DNA of 64,000 nt. Source: Alnus glutinosa. Lineage: Eukaryota > Streptophyta > Magnoliopsida > Fagales > Betulaceae. Where the stretch lies: assembly GCF_958979055.1 (NCBI RefSeq), contig NC_084891.1:325001-389000 (forward strand), read 5' to 3'. A model generated the notes under the pieces. It did no database searches. It was not told the origin of the DNA and saw only the letters and a program-made list of their open reading frames with translations. Shown here one piece after another: positions 11,561-24,237 of the stretch (position 1 is the first letter of the stretch; the number at the start of each line of letters is the position of its first letter). The position numbers and the translations under genes are program-made.

Positions 11561-12133
11561 GGAAGCTCATATTTTTACATAAAAACCTATAATCAACAAT
11601 TGTGCTAGACTCGAGTATCTAAAGCAGATATTAAAATATAAAGGGAGAGCAAAATAAAAGATAAAACAAATACAGCCATCTCAGAATGATGTAAAGAAAT
11701 TGAGGAAAACCAAGAATGGTTTATTAGATGAAAAACATTATATACCTAATAGAAACTAGGACGCAGGACAAAAATCTATATATGAATCTTCCAGTAATTA
11801 CAGTTGCACAGAAATTATCATGTCATAGAAAGAAAAATGGAGGACTTCAGGAGTGAAACATATCAAAGCCTTTAGGGCAAGTTAACCCATATCCTCTTTG
11901 TAAAAGCCACAGCACATGCTCTTCAAAAATTTCCCCCAACATGGTAGAACCAAAGAGACATCCAAAAATGACAAACAAGACGAACCACGCATCAAATAAA
12001 GTAATAAACAAGAGCACGCACATATCCATATCTTGAACATATATTTTAAACCAAAAAGACCAATACGAAGATCTCAATAGGTCTGAACAATTTATCTATT
12101 ATATCCAACAATTGAGAAATACCTAGACAATGA

Positions 12134-13267
12134 TCAATATCCAAGGCAGCTGGGATCCCCAATATACTCAGCAATTTGTTCGAGTGGCACACGGAGCAAC
12201 TCGTGGTTATTGGCATCCTGAACCAAGCCAGATTCTTGTTCCGAATCCCTCCTAACCAGATTCCCATACACCCCCTCGTGCTTACCATACAAAACAAGCA
12301 CGGGTCCCCCACGGCGAGGGAGCGCCGTCTCAAGAAGGTCCTGGGAGACCCCTTGAACGAGCTCTCTGCTCTCGTCCATTGATATATCACACGTGGTTGG
12401 TCCAACCACATCCACAACCTCCCCCTTCTTCAAGTACAATCTTCCTCCTTTGAGTTCCTTGCTTATTACCCTCACCCGAATGTGACTCTTCAGCCACGCC
12501 ACTTGTCCACTCTTTTTCGCCTTTGCCTTCTTCGGCTCTTCTTCTTCTACGTTCGAACGCGAACTCTTTTTGCCAGCTTTGGAGGACCTCCTTTCCGTAT
12601 CGCGCCTTTTCGCTTTAGCCTCCTCCTCTTTGTCTCTTTCGTCGGAGCTGAGAAACCCTAGGCCGTGCTTGTCGGTCCGCTTCTCGTACTGAATGACTTT
12701 CACGTCCTCTTTGGCGTTCCTCCCGATCCCTCTACCTTTTTGCCATCCGTAGCCGGCGAGCAAGGCGGCGCCGAAGCCCTCGACGGGGACATCGTCGAAC
12801 TCCTCCATGCCGCGATCCTCCGGTAGCCTATCGAGGTCGTCCTTGAGCTTCTGGAGCATGACCGCTTCCACGGGAACAGGAGCAGTAGATCGCGGGCGTT
12901 CATCATCGTCCTTGTATTCGGATTTGTCGCGGAGATTGAGACCGAAGGAGATGTTGGAATCGGGGACGTGGGGCTGCGATTCGAGCTCGAATGAGAGGGC
13001 CCCGGAGGCGGCGGAGGATTGGGAGGTGATGGGAAGGTCGAGGTTCTTCATCCTCTTGTGGGGCCTCCATTGGTTAGGGATGGGAGGGATAACGGGAATC
13101 TTGGGTTGGTTGCTGCGGGCTAGGGTTTTCGAGGCATCGAATTCGGTGATGTATTGTAATTGTTTGGAGTCGTGGTGGTCGTTGTTGTTGCCGGCGTCAT
13201 CGAAGTTTGGTTTGATTGGTTTAGGTTTAGGTTTTGAAGAGGATTTTGATTGCAGTGAGAATTTCAT
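12134..13267 (-). CDS. MOS2: MOS2/GPKOW-type G-patch and KOW splicing protein
   Basis: Single exon, 377 aa. The N-terminal part carries conserved blocks (ITEFDASKTLA, WRPHKRMKNLDLP, ISFGLNLR). A G-patch lies at about residues 163-206 (EGFGAALLAGYGWQKGRGIG...HGLGF). A basic/acidic low-complexity linker covers about 208-255. The C-terminal KOW region (WLKSHIRVRVISKELKGGRL, VDVVGPTTCDISMDE, LETALPRRGGPVLVLYGKHEG) runs to the end. Plant MOS2 is a nuclear RNA-binding protein needed for innate immunity and miRNA maturation; GPKOW/Spp2 relatives activate the spliceosomal helicase DHX16/Prp2 (family knowledge). Arabidopsis MOS2, from memory, is 462 aa and intronless with a first KOW between the G-patch and the C-terminal KOW. 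That block is missing here, leaving only the charged linker. The start is the first ATG, in the MKFSL context shared with homologues. Confidence 0.93.
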   Translation of the reverse strand: MKFSLQSKSSSKPKPKPIKPNFDDAGNNNDHHDSKQLQYITEFDASKTLARSNQPKIPVIPPIPNQWRPHKRMKNLDLPITSQSSAASGALSFELESQPHVPDSNISFGLNLRDKSEYKDDDERPRSTAPVPVEAVMLQKLKDDLDRLPEDRGMEEFDDVPVEGFGAALLAGYGWQKGRGIGRNAKEDVKVIQYEKRTDKHGLGFLSSDERDKEEEAKAKRRDTERRSSKAGKKSSRSNVEEEEPKKAKAKKSGQVAWLKSHIRVRVISKELKGGRLYLKKGEVVDVVGPTTCDISMDESRELVQGVSQDLLETALPRRGGPVLVLYGKHEGVYGNLVRRDSEQESGLVQDANNHELLRVPLEQIAEYIGDPSCLGY

Positions 13268-14374
13268 GGTTTGGCCGACTACAACAACTAGTGTGGATCC
13301 TACTCCTACAGAGATTCAAAGGAGGAAGGGGTTGAGCACTTGAGCTGCTGTTTCTTCGCGAGTTTCTTTATTTGGGTTTCCGATGAGTGACGTGATAGGC
13401 CAATTCGGGCTATCATGGCCCATGGGCTTCTTTTACCTATGGGGCTTATTGTAACTGTTTTGTTTTTGGAGGTCCAATTTCCAACAAAACTTAATACACA
13501 TTCCATGAGCTTTCCATCATTTTTTTTTTATTATTTATTTGTTTAAAAAAAAAAAAAAACTATTTTATAAGAGTATAAAAGAAGAACTAAAAAATATTGA
13601 GATGGGAATGCTTTAAGCACTAGTAGCACATTCTTTAAATTCCATTTCTTAGATGTAAAAAAATTTCTTAAAAATCACTTTGATCAGATTCGCTTGTTGT
13701 TTCTTAAACTAATAAACCGTCAATAAACTAAAAATTGTATCATAGATCCAGATAGGCAAAAGTGGTTCTTTTAACACTATTTTAATATTAAAAAAAAAAA
13801 AACTTTTCTTTCTTCTCTCATTTTTCTATCATTTATTTGAAACAATATTTAAATAATTTCTCTTTTATTTATCTTTCCCCTAGCATTTAATTTGAATAAT
13901 ATTTATATGGTGTATGAAAATGATAAAGAGAACTATTATGGAGTACATTTAAATAGGAAAGCAAAATGTAATTTAAATTTCTAAATTGATGAAAAGTTTA
14001 AGAGAAGCTGTTATTAATGCTCTTACACGCTTTCTAGCCAAATTGACAAGCACAAAGGCCAAAAATGTAAATGCTTCCTAAAAAAGATAGAAAGACAACC
14101 CAATTTCTAGTTCAACTTCCATAATTATTAGTGTGAACTTTTTTCTTTAAAATTTTGAAAAGTGTTCTTAAGAATGAAAATTACTCTCCATCGGAATAGT
14201 GATGATATATAATAGATTGTCATGGTGTCGTACAATTGGAATGAATATGAAAGTTCGCAAATCCATCGAACCTCCAACGATCGATTTCTTCTTTACAGAA
14301 TTTTTCAACAGTAATTTTTCCTCACAAAGCCTATCGTAAATCAACAAGATAATCCTATACAATGGATCGAGATT
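13268..14374. other. MOS2 upstream region and AT-rich intergenic DNA
   Basis: The MOS2 promoter lies in the first few hundred bases. The rest is AT-rich with homopolymer A/T runs; no further gene is seen. Confidence 0.4.
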
Positions 14375-14535
14375 TTCTCAAATTATTTGTCTGAATTTGA
14401 ACACTTATAAGACCAACCTAACTGAATAAGTAGTTCGTCATCCTAATTTTTATCTGGTTAGGTGGGTTACACAAGTGGTTTCTTACAATCACCTGTCCGA
14501 ATTATCTAAAATTCGGACAAATAATTTGAGAGGTT
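14375..14535. mobile_element. MITE, TTATTTG(T/C)CCGAATT family, copy 2
   Basis: The left end TCTCAAATTATTTGTCTGAA and the right end, inverted, TCTCAAATTATTTGTCCGAA form matching inverted repeats, followed by sequence related to the copy at 7788-7972 (inner arm ACAGGTGATTGTAAGAAACC). About 160 bp, non-coding. Confidence 0.65.
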
Positions 14536-16160
14536 GTTAATCCTTATACAATCATAATCGGTTTAGCACATATGTGTGGGAGAAAGATATTCAATATGTT
14601 ATACTGATGTGATATTCTATGATCTCCCTCAGCCTTGGGGCGTGAAATTTAATTTGGGCCTAAACAAGACCGAGATTTCCAAGCCCTCAAAATTGGGTAT
14701 TAAGGTTTCTGTCGACCTTCAATAAGTGGTCGGCAATGACGCGCAACCAAGTGAATCCGAATTGTCCTTAATTTATGATTATAAAAGCTAAAAGTTAAAA
14801 ATTAAAATAACGTGAAGCTTGTCTTGTGCTCTTTTAGATAAGAATTATTATATTATAATGACGTGATGAAAATATGATAATCATAATCATAATCATACTT
14901 TAAACTTTTAAATTATGCCATCAACTTTTGTTTGATGGATCATATGCCCCAAACTTGAATATTTAATTATTTATGCTCAAATTGTTTGGATCACACACGA
15001 CACGAGATGCTGGTATATGCCTTTTAATATTCTCTCTCTCTCTCACTCACTCACTTTTTACGAAATTATTTTTCTAATATATGTAGTTATTATTGAGTAT
15101 TATTATTTATTTTGAATGTAGTTATTATTGAGTATGGTCAATTTGTCAAACCCTCCCGCATTAATTATTTATTATCTTATCCTAAAAAACTCCCGGAACC
15201 AAAAGTCATTTTCGAGTTAATAATTAAAGTTAAATCAATTCCCAAACAATCTTATAAAAGTTTGCATATTAATGGCTTGATGGTGACCAAAACCTGCTTC
15301 ACATGAAATCACCATCACTACATGTCCCCATGTCATACTCTACACTCTACACTACGCTTTCTTTTTCTTTTTAATGAAGCATAAATAAATAAATAAATTT
15401 TGTTCGGATCGATATAGGTGGAAATTGCTCCACTTCTGTCTTCTCCACTAAAAAATAAAAGAAAAGAAAAAGATTTGTTCATATTGAAGCAGGAAACTCT
15501 TTTGAAATGAATTCATAATAAATTAAGCAGACAACCATAGGATCAGGGGCGGAGCCAGCCCCCCAACTTGAGGGCTAAATTGAAAAAAAAAAAATTTGGA
15601 AAGCCAAAATTAGAAAAAATAACAAAATTTGAAATAAAATTTTAATTTTTTTTTTTAATTTTATTTATTTATTTTTTTGGAGAACTTCGGGACTTGGAGG
15701 ATCTGTTTCCAATTTACAAGTGGGGAAAAAGGTCATTTACTTGAATACCCCAGGCTTAAATTCTTGTTTTGTGGATTTTTTTTATTTTATAATTTTTTTA
15801 AAAAAAAAGAAAAAAAAGGATATTTGCTTTCGCTTTCGAAGTAGGGATTTTTAATGTCAAGCGCCACAAATTAAATCTTATCCGATTGAGAAATGAGAAT
15901 CCGAAATGGTGAAAAAGGAAGCCAAGTTGGATAGCGGCGTCAGCGGACCCCACACACGGACACGGCACACCGCTCCCTCCCAAAAAAAAAGAAGAAGCTT
16001 TTTTAATACATAGAAAATTGTGGCGAGGGGCATGGGCGCACAGGTGGGTGGGTGGGTGGGGGTCCGCACAAACATTAAGAGGAAGAAATCGGAAAGCTCA
16101 GGTGAAGCCCAACCCAACCAACAAAAAGGCGGTCAACCAGCGCAAGCTTAATCATCAAAG
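14536..16160. other. intergenic, AT-rich; TE-like end at ~15542
   Basis: No gene recognised. CAGGGGCGGAGCCAGCCCCC at about 15545-15564 resembles a terminal sequence seen at the ends of many plant DNA transposons, but I could not pair it with an opposite end. The last 250 bp form the AFG1-like promoter. Confidence 0.35.
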
Positions 16161-16185
16161 ACTCGGCACTTCTCTTACATCACGC

Positions 16186-16311
16186 TTTCTTCTCTCTCTC
16201 TCTCTCTCTCTTACTTTTTTTGGGTTACTTCTACGTGTGAGGTAATTTGGTTCCCACTTCCCAGGTAGATATATAATTCTCATTCGGTAAAAAACTTCTC
16301 TCTCTCTCTCA
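16186..16311 (+). promoter_or_regulatory. CT-rich leader of the AFG1-like gene
   Basis: Two CT-dinucleotide tracts (about 16191-16210 and 16296-16311) lie about 500-620 bp upstream of the ATG. Such Y-patch/CT-rich leaders typify plant 5' UTRs. A donor-like CGG^GTATTT at about 16374 and acceptor-like CACAG (16642) and TTTCAG (16699) sites suggest at least one 5'-UTR intron. Confidence 0.4.
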
Positions 16312-16806
16312 GAAGATAAACACAGCACTATTTCTGGGCGTGTTCCAGTTTTGTCGGAGTCCTCTGATTCGGGTATTTTTTTCTTCTTCATTGTTATGGT
16401 TCTTGTAGCAATCCCATATGTATGAGCTGGGTTTAATGCTGATTGCAGAAAGAATTTAGATCATTATTGGTGATGGCTTGTCGTTCATGGATATGGGTTT
16501 TTTTTAATCTATGCCTTCTGTGTTGAAATAATCAGTAATCTTTCTAGTGAAGGGCCTAAGTTCATTACTTTAGTGAATTCCGTACTTTCTCACTGTGTTT
16601 TTGCATGTTCTGATTCTAAATAATTTGTCGCTTTCTGCACAGCTGGAATCAAGAATATATTCTGCTTTCTGTAATGGGTTTTACTGCTATTGTTTCAGGG
16701 GCTCTGTATATTTGTGTTAGGCTTTGAACCACTCCTTCAGCTCTTCTTGATTGGAGGCCTGGAGTGGTTAAGCTTATTGCAGTTCTGTTGAAAGCCTGGA
16801 GTGAAG

Positions 16807-19800
16807 ATGAGAGGAATGGCCCGATCTCTTGGACACGCCCGATTTGCTTTTCGGCATCAAAGCTATAATTACTCGGGTGGTTTTGTGAAAACCCGGAAGC
16901 ATTTGATGCGGACCAATACTGGGACTGCATGTAGACTTACTAACAGTGCTGAATTCGATAGATTTCGATACCATATGTTTATGATCTCAAGGTTCTTGTC
17001 AGTAGGTGCCGCTGAAGTTACAAATGGAGGTTGTTTTTCATTTCTACTAGTCATCAATTCGAAATTTTCTCCTTCTATTTAATGAACTTGTTTCATACTT
17101 TGACCCATTTTTTGGTGTTGTTGTACTGCTGGTTCAACTTGCAGATTTGAATAGAGCAGGGCCTCTAGTTGAGTATGAACGAAGAATTGCTGCTGGTGAA
17201 CTTGTGGATGGCGATAGCTGCCAGGTATGACACAATTCACCCCTGCGCGCTTGTTTGTTGGTTTTGAGTTTTGAAATGAGGAAGATGAAAGGTAGCCAAT
17301 TAAACATGACTGATTGTGCAAACGTTCTCGAGCATTACACTTTCAGTTCCTATCATCTTTTGTGAGAACTGATTGTGCTTTCATGAAGAATTAGTTCACA
17401 CATTTGAATTCAGCTTGGCATTCCCAATTTCCCACAAACTGATCATTTAACTCTTTTTCTGCTTAGTTGGAAATTTTATTGTTATTGGACTTGTGAATCA
17501 TCTAATATTTTACGTTATTTATTTAGGGTGTTAGTTGTTAGTGTACTGGTAAAGATGGGTATATAAGAGCTGAATGGACTTTATACTCGATGATAAGGCA
17601 ATTAGTAGGCCTTGTCTTGTGTCTGTTTTGGTTTTCCTTGTGGAATGGTCCTCTCAGAGTATTTTTGCAGGTAGACACCTTAAGAGAACTTCAGAGACTA
17701 TACGATGAGCTTGTTGCTTCAGCTAATGCATGCCGGTTGGATCGGTATTCAGCTTCAGAAAAATCTGGAAGGTAAATCCTCCATTTTGTTCTTCCTGTAT
17801 TGTTATTTTGAATAAGGTAGATCAATTCTTTGTGTTCATTTATTCTGAGGGTGCATCTGATTTAGAAATTTAGAATCTATATGTTCATGTGTCTTTTTTT
17901 CTTTTTCTTTTTTTAACAAAAATTACCAGTTGGCCATTTAGTCACCAATTTGTTTTATACAGGAGTAGGTGGTTGTGGTCTCGATTCATACCACAATCTT
18001 CGTACGCACCTGTCAAAGGTCTATATCTTTATGGAGGAGTGGGCACTGGAAAAACTATGTTGATGGACTTGTTTTTTGATCAATTGTAAGTATGCTGTGC
18101 AGATTTAGTCTGTTTTGGTTTTTGCCTGTCTTGATATGTATCTGTCATTCAGGATAGTTGAGTAACAGTCCTGATAAGAATATGTAAAGACTATATGGAA
18201 TTGATATAGATGTTATCAATCTTATTCTCTTGATTTTCAATTCTAACTTTCTCACCATCACTGCTGGACTTATCTCCTATTACTTAATTTCCCCCCTTCT
18301 CAGGCCCTCCAGTTGGAGGAAGAGCAGGATCCATTTTCATGACTTTATGTTGAATGTTCATAGCCGCTTGCAAGTAAGAATCAAGATCCATAATAATTTG
18401 TTAGCTTAAATTTAAGAAAGCTTATGTTCAGTAAAGAACACCTTTCTTACTCAAACAAGCTCTAATTGGAACACGGAACTTCTCTGTTATGAACACACTG
18501 CAAAATTTATTATCACTTTGTGGACCAGATTTCATCTTACTCACTATCAATTTACATGGCACTTATTCAGATTTTGAAGTTTATCATGAATGTTGTATGT
18601 TTTTTCAGAAGCACAAGGGTGTGGCAGATCCACTTGAAATGGTTGCAGGGGAAATATCTGATGAAGCAATTTTATTATGTCTTGATGAATTTATGGTAAA
18701 TTACTTCCAGTGCTCTAACTTCCCTCTGTAGATCATATCCAATTGCTTGTATTTTTATGCCATATCTTGATTTCCTTTGTCATGTGGCCTTCCATAGGTT
18801 ACCGATGTCGCTGATGCATTGATACTAAACCGTCTGTTTAAACAATTGTTCAGCAATGGCGCTGTAAGTAGTTTAATTTTCCTTTGTTTTTTTTGTGTTC
18901 TCTGCTCTACACAGTATGACTTTTGGACTTTCTTAAAGTCAACATATCAATCTATGTTTGTGTTTGTGTTTGTGTTTGGAGGTGGGTATAGATTCTTGTT
19001 TCCACTTCAAATCGTGCTCCAGATAACCTCTATGAAGGTGGACTGCAGAGGGATCTTTTTCTACCCTTCATCTCCACTTTGAAGGTGTGTATATGGATGT
19101 TATCTAATAAAGACTGGTGATTGGATAGGCTAAACCACTGTGATTTTAGCATATTTTGCTTCAAAAACAAGTTGGCTTTTAGCTTTAAATTCATGCCAAG
19201 CCACTTTTGGTGTGACCTTATTCTTCTGAGTTTATGCGTGCAATTCCTAACCCGTTCCTGTGATTTGAGGAATGCATGGTCTGAATCTGAATTTTTGTTA
19301 TATATTGGAAATTAAAGGCTCTAAAGCCTCATACTTTTCCAACTCTATGAAAATTAATAAATTAGAAAATTGTACTGTGCAGGAACGATGTATGGTTCAT
19401 GAAATTGGTTCATCAACAGACTATCGGAAGATGACTTCGGTATGGTATCAGCTCTATCTGATATAATATTTAACTTATGTCACACATTTGGCTGATAATT
19501 CCTACTTATTATAGATTTCTAACCTCAACTTTTCATGTTTGCACTTGAATTGCAGGCTGAGGAAGGTTTCTACTTCATTGGCAAGGACTTATCTGGCTTT
19601 CTCAAGAAAAAGTTCCGTCAATTAATTGGGGATTGCATAGCTGCTCCGCAAGAGGTGGAAGTGGTAATGGGAAGGAAATTGAAGGTATGTGCTAAGTTAG
19701 ATTTTGCAATGGCTTATGCAGAGCATGCTACTTAGTCCATTTTTTTTCCTTTTAGGACCGTTCTTAAATAGTCTACTCATGTCAGGTTCCTCTCGGTGCT

Positions 19801-20313
19801 AATGGATGTGCATATTTTCCTTTTGAGGAACTCTGTGACAGACCACTTGGAGCTGCAGATTATTTTGGATTGTTCAGTAAGTCATATCTAGCTTACTGGA
19901 TTTTGACATGCTTGTTGGGATATACGTAGCCAATTCCAAGTAGTTGGATATGGCAATGGTGAACTTACCTATGTTGGGCATGACATTCCTGTAATTGATT
20001 GATAGCCCTCAAAAAAAAAATGTGTATTACTGAACTGGAGAGGCTAGACAAAACATACAACTGGAGCTTTACAGTTTTTTTTTTTTTTAACCTCATGTAT
20101 AAAATAAATTTGGTATTTTATTTTCCTTTAATGATGCCAATTTTGCATGTATTGCAAGTTGGAGCTGCCAAAATGGCAAGTTTAATAATCTTCACGCGCA
20201 CCAGCTATCTGAAGTGTTTCAGTTGGTTGCATGTCTTATGTATGTATGTATGTATCATGTATGTGGATATATACGTATATGTACATACATACTTTACATG
20301 TATGTGTGTGTGT

Positions 20314-20391
<78 letters not shown>

Positions 20392-22034
20392 GAACATTCT
20401 AGATTTTGTCTTATATGACTTCCCTCATTTTCTTTTTGCAGAGAAGTTCCATACCCTCGCATTGGAAGGTGTCCCAATTTTTGGACTACACAATAGGACA
20501 GCAGCATATCGGTTTGTCACTTTAGTTGATGTATTCCCCAGTTCTTAATTGGTTTGTCCTTTTCAAATCTTATGTTACTAAAATTTGGACTTCATCTTGT
20601 GGATTGGAGTAACAAAACATAGTTTCAGCTATTTGGTCATCCTCCACAGGGCACAGTTTAGTTATGGTTGCCACTTTCCACCAGCTCTTTATTGTCAACC
20701 ACATTCTTTTCTCCAACATATAGTATTTTGAACTAGCATATTTTTGGAAGTTGTGGAATATATGGAAAGCTCGAAAAGAATGCCAACTATAGAAATTAAA
20801 AATTGCAAAGATCTGTGTTCCAAACAGACCAACAGTAATTGTTTGCCGAGATGCTTCCAGGCATGTCACGAATGCAGAAAAGCAATTATGTAGACTGCAC
20901 AAAACGTAAAGGAAAAGAAGCTCTACTTGCATATAAAAGGAATGCTATTTGAGTTGAATCTCTATGTTACAGTTTCATGTTGTATGGCCTTATGGAATGA
21001 GTTCGTCATGGTTTCTTTTTCAATTTAATTTTCATTCCTTTTTTTTAGGAAATAGCATTACTTAAAACAATAGTACCATCTGTAGTGATGATGCTGTTAG
21101 ATTTTAAAGAATGATTTACAGATGTGACAAAGGTGATGATTCCATTAAAGTCTGGAGGAAACAGCATGAACGCCATTTTCTGGATGGCAATTCAGAAGAG
21201 TTTCTATTACTTGAAGGGCCATAACCTGAAATTGAGATTTAAGAATCCGTTAACTTTTGAATCTTTAGCATCTCTCTGGCAAGGTCATTGGATGCACAAA
21301 AGGGAACTCGCTATTTATATATATTTCCCAATGAGAAGCTAATTCAAGCTAATGTTTTTATGGCTGTTGCAGGTAATGTACGATAACAAGGGCAGACTGT
21401 TGTGTACAGCCGAAGGGAGTCCTCAAGAGCTTTTTGAAAGGATAGTGACAATTTCTGATGCTAAGAGCGTTGCACCTAGAACTTCTTCAAGATCAAGGAA
21501 AAATGATGATTTTGACCTTTGCGTGGACAATGAACTGGGATTTGCAAAAGATCGCACCATTAGTAGGTATGGTGATCCTTTAGCATGAGTCTCTTTTTTT
21601 CTTATCAGTGTCTTTTAATGTGGTTGAGTAGAGATCATATGTGATCCTTTTAAGCTGATGCAGATTTGGGGGCTCTGTTTTCCTTCCTCTCTAATATTCT
21701 GATTACCATTCCTTTGCATGCCAACATATGCACCTGAATTAGTGGCAACCTAATTACTTTCTGGTAATATGCTTGTGTAGACCAAGATTAAACTGTAATT
21801 TGTATTTGTTCAATCAATTCTTTCAATTTTGGGGTTGGAGGGGGCAGAAGAGGGCAGTGTTTGTGCAATGCTTTTTGGTCATCCAAAAAGTTAATATACC
21901 TTGATGCTAGCACGTTATAGTTGATTTTTCCATGGGATATATCATACATTTTTATTTTGAAAAACAATAATGATCTTTAGTTGATGATGCATAAACTGGC
22001 AATGCAAAAAAGTACCACCAAATATTTTTCGTTT

Positions 22035-22068
<34 letters not shown>

Positions 22069-22679
22069 GAAAAAAGAAAAAAAGGGTGTTCCTGTCAAAT
22101 CATGAATTTACAATGAGTATGCTTAAATTTTGAACTATGGGACATGCTTGTCACCGTTCAACCTTTGGAGCATGTAGCACCTTATCCTCTATACTCATTT
22201 TTCACACTAGTGGATAGATTATTTATCATTACATGGAAGCATGTAAAGGTTCAGATTGTTGGAGATTTTTTATTTGATGATTCTAGGAACAAATGTCTGG
22301 TTAGGCGTTTCTCTTGTATACTTTTTGTGTATTTGGGTTGCGGCTTTGCGATTTTTAATGAAATTCAATTACTTATAACAGAAAAGGAACAAATAGGCCA
22401 TGTGAGGTTGAATTGAGATGTTTTTAGCATTATAGCCATTTCATATCTTGTGGGTAGAGTATTTCACTTTTGCAGTCACTTTCAAACCTGGTTGCATTCT
22501 TTACAAAATGATTTAAAGCAGACATTTATTCAATGTGGTAATCTTCTTCTGCTGTAAGTGCTGATTGCAAGACCGCTAATCAACGCAGATTAACTGAGAT
22601 GAACAGCAAGGAATACTTCGAGCAGCATGCTGCTATGTTTTTAGCCGAGAAGCAGCTGAAGGTGGCAATGAGCCAATGA
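16807..22679 (+). CDS. AFG1-like (LACE1/AFG1L) mitochondrial AAA ATPase
   Basis: Fourteen exons: 16807-17029, 17145-17224, 17671-17771, 17963-18085, 18304-18373, 18609-18695, 18798-18863, 18992-19084, 19383-19439, 19556-19684, 19786-19876, 20442-20530, 21373-21566 and 22589-22679. They total 1494 nt, giving 497 aa, with every phase closing and all introns GT-AG. The N-terminus is arginine-rich and poor in acids ([17 protein letters not shown]), fitting a mitochondrial presequence. Walker A is GGVGTGKT at 159-166 and Walker B is LLCLDEF at about 221-227. Further AFG1 hallmarks are [51 protein letters not shown] (second-region arginine and sensor area) and the late block [22 protein letters not shown]1/LACE1 assists turnover of mitochondrially encoded respiratory-chain subunits (family knowledge). 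Intron 11 holds a long (TA)n run and intron 13 a LINE tail. Closest Arabidopsis gene, from memory: At4g30490. Confidence 0.95.
20315..20388. repeat. (TA)n microsatellite in AFG1-like intron 11
   Basis: A TA run of about 74 bp, preceded by TATG/TGTG-rich DNA (20235-20314). It lies about 50 bp before the exon 12 acceptor. Confidence 0.97.
22298..22380 (+). mobile_element. LINE 3'-tail fragment in AFG1-like intron 13
   Basis: TTCTCTTGTATACTTTTTGT followed by GTATTTGGGTTGCGGCTTTG and a T-rich TTTTTAATGAA end closely resembles the 3' tail of the LINE at 32124-32812 (TTCTCTTGTATACTTCCCGT, then GGGTTGCGCCCCTCTGCGC). It is a short, 5'-truncated remnant on the plus strand. Confidence 0.6.
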
Positions 22680-23284
22680 GGTGCCTTACGGGCATGATAC
22701 AGGGAAGGATCCAACATCTTCATAATCCACTTCCCATTTGTTAATAGAATTGGATAGTTGAGTATGGTGAAGTTCAGCTCCCAGTTTTGGTGCCACCTTA
22801 AATTATAGGTTTCATTATATCTACTTACTTTGAATAAAATGTAATATATCATATGATAAATTCATGTTTTATTCCAATTGCACAGTTGTAACAAACATTT
22901 TATGCTATCAAAGATTCGAAGTTATACCATTTCAGTCCCCACTAAAATTGTCTGTTATATGAAGCATTTTGGCTTCTACATGCTTTTCAAATGTCTTCCT
23001 TTTTGGCTCCATTTGCTTCCCAATCTCAAGTTCTTTGCTTACAAATGGTCCCACACTGGTAGGATATCTTCAAAAAATTTCTTAGTGGAATCTGAAAGAA
23101 TCAATTTTGTAAGCTCAAATAAAATGTGTTATTTATTGATATTTGAGCCCTATGGACGGAGACTCGATTTGGATCAAGCTTGGCCCAGCCCAACGAGACA
23201 ACTCCAAGATCCACTGCTAAGAGACGCCGGGGCTAAGACTCTGAATTTCAGCCCGGTCTAAACCAGCCACTCGGCATCCATTTT

Positions 23285-24237
23285 TTTTTTGAACTAATAG
23301 CATGTGCAATCATTAATTCTGAAATAGCCCAAAGGCTTACATCTTGAGAATAGAGAGATAAGACCTCCCGCACTCTAAGCCAGAAAGATCTGTCTTACAT
23401 ACAACTGTCTAAGCAAAAACACAAATCTTATCAGAATAACATTTGAGCCTCTCTTACATTAACGCTCACTCTAAAAATAAAAGAGGGTCAATCTAGCAAC
23501 TAGCCAACAAATATTCTAATAAAATTTGAGCAATACATAGATAGACTGTGACTAGAGAAACAAAAGGAATACACAAACACACAAAGTAGAAACACCCAAA
23601 AACAAGCCGTCAGCAATGGAACAGAGGTTGGTTTCGCCGGAGACGGCGGCACGTGTAGCATACGCACCATCACCGGTAACACCCCGCCACAGATCGAACG
23701 TCGTAGACCCCAGCCTCCACTGTGCACGGCCTAAAATGGCAGAGCGTGGCGGTCACGCGAACCAAAGAGCAAAAAGCTCTCTGACGCGTGAAGACCACGC
23801 ACTGAACTCTGACAACCGACATGACCTATGCTTTCGGCAGTGAGAGCGGAGGAAGACAGGGAACGCGGCTAAGGGCGCGTGTCTCGTAGAAGTCAACCAA
23901 AGTGTGTAGAACTGACTCCAAAAATCAAAGAAAAAATGATGAAAATCCGGCCAAACCATACCGTTAACGACACGTACTGCCGGCCACTTCTCCAAACTGG
24001 ACATCTTGAGGTGAACCTTTCTGCTTGAAACAAAAGAAAGAGACAAAAAAACACAAACACAAACCCCAATAGCTGGGAACAAAAGCTCTACAACCTTAAT
24101 GACCGAAAGAAACCCAACCTTCACTGGTTCGCTCCAAGAATGGACAAAAAAGAGCATCGCCGGTAGGAGGGAGGAAACCTCCCTTCCTCAGAGAAAACGC
24201 AACTCTGAAGGCTCTCTCTCTCTCTCAGTAACGGGGT
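23285..24237 (-). mobile_element. non-LTR-type element, ~0.95 kb, no RT, 17-bp TSD
   Basis: The flanks CACTCGGCATCCATTTT at 23268-23284 and 24238-24254 are identical 17-bp target duplications, and a T-run (the poly-A tail on the element's own strand) sits at the 23281-23290 end. The element is therefore a minus-strand retroposon. It starts CCCCGTTACTGAGAGAGAG. No reverse transcriptase, endonuclease or long frame with domain resemblance is present. Its middle carries three short imperfect hairpins: GTGCGTGGTCTTCACGCG, CGCGTGACCGCCACGCTC and GTGCGTATGCTACACGTGCC. The same three, in order, occur in the plus-strand element ending at 36299. It lies in the convergent gap between the AFG1-like and TTC1-like genes. 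Confidence 0.8.

Noticed and set aside
12807-13343. 178-codon frame on the plus strand
   Set aside because: Antisense shadow of the GC-rich MOS2 coding region.
15542-15800. CAGGGGCGGAGCCAG transposon-like terminus
   Set aside because: Only one end is visible; without the opposite terminus or a target duplication an element cannot be delimited.
20205-20548. Open frames of 100-139 codons with Tyr-Ile repeats on both strands
   Set aside because: They are translations of the (TA)n run in AFG1-like intron 11 and overlap a proven exon in other frames.
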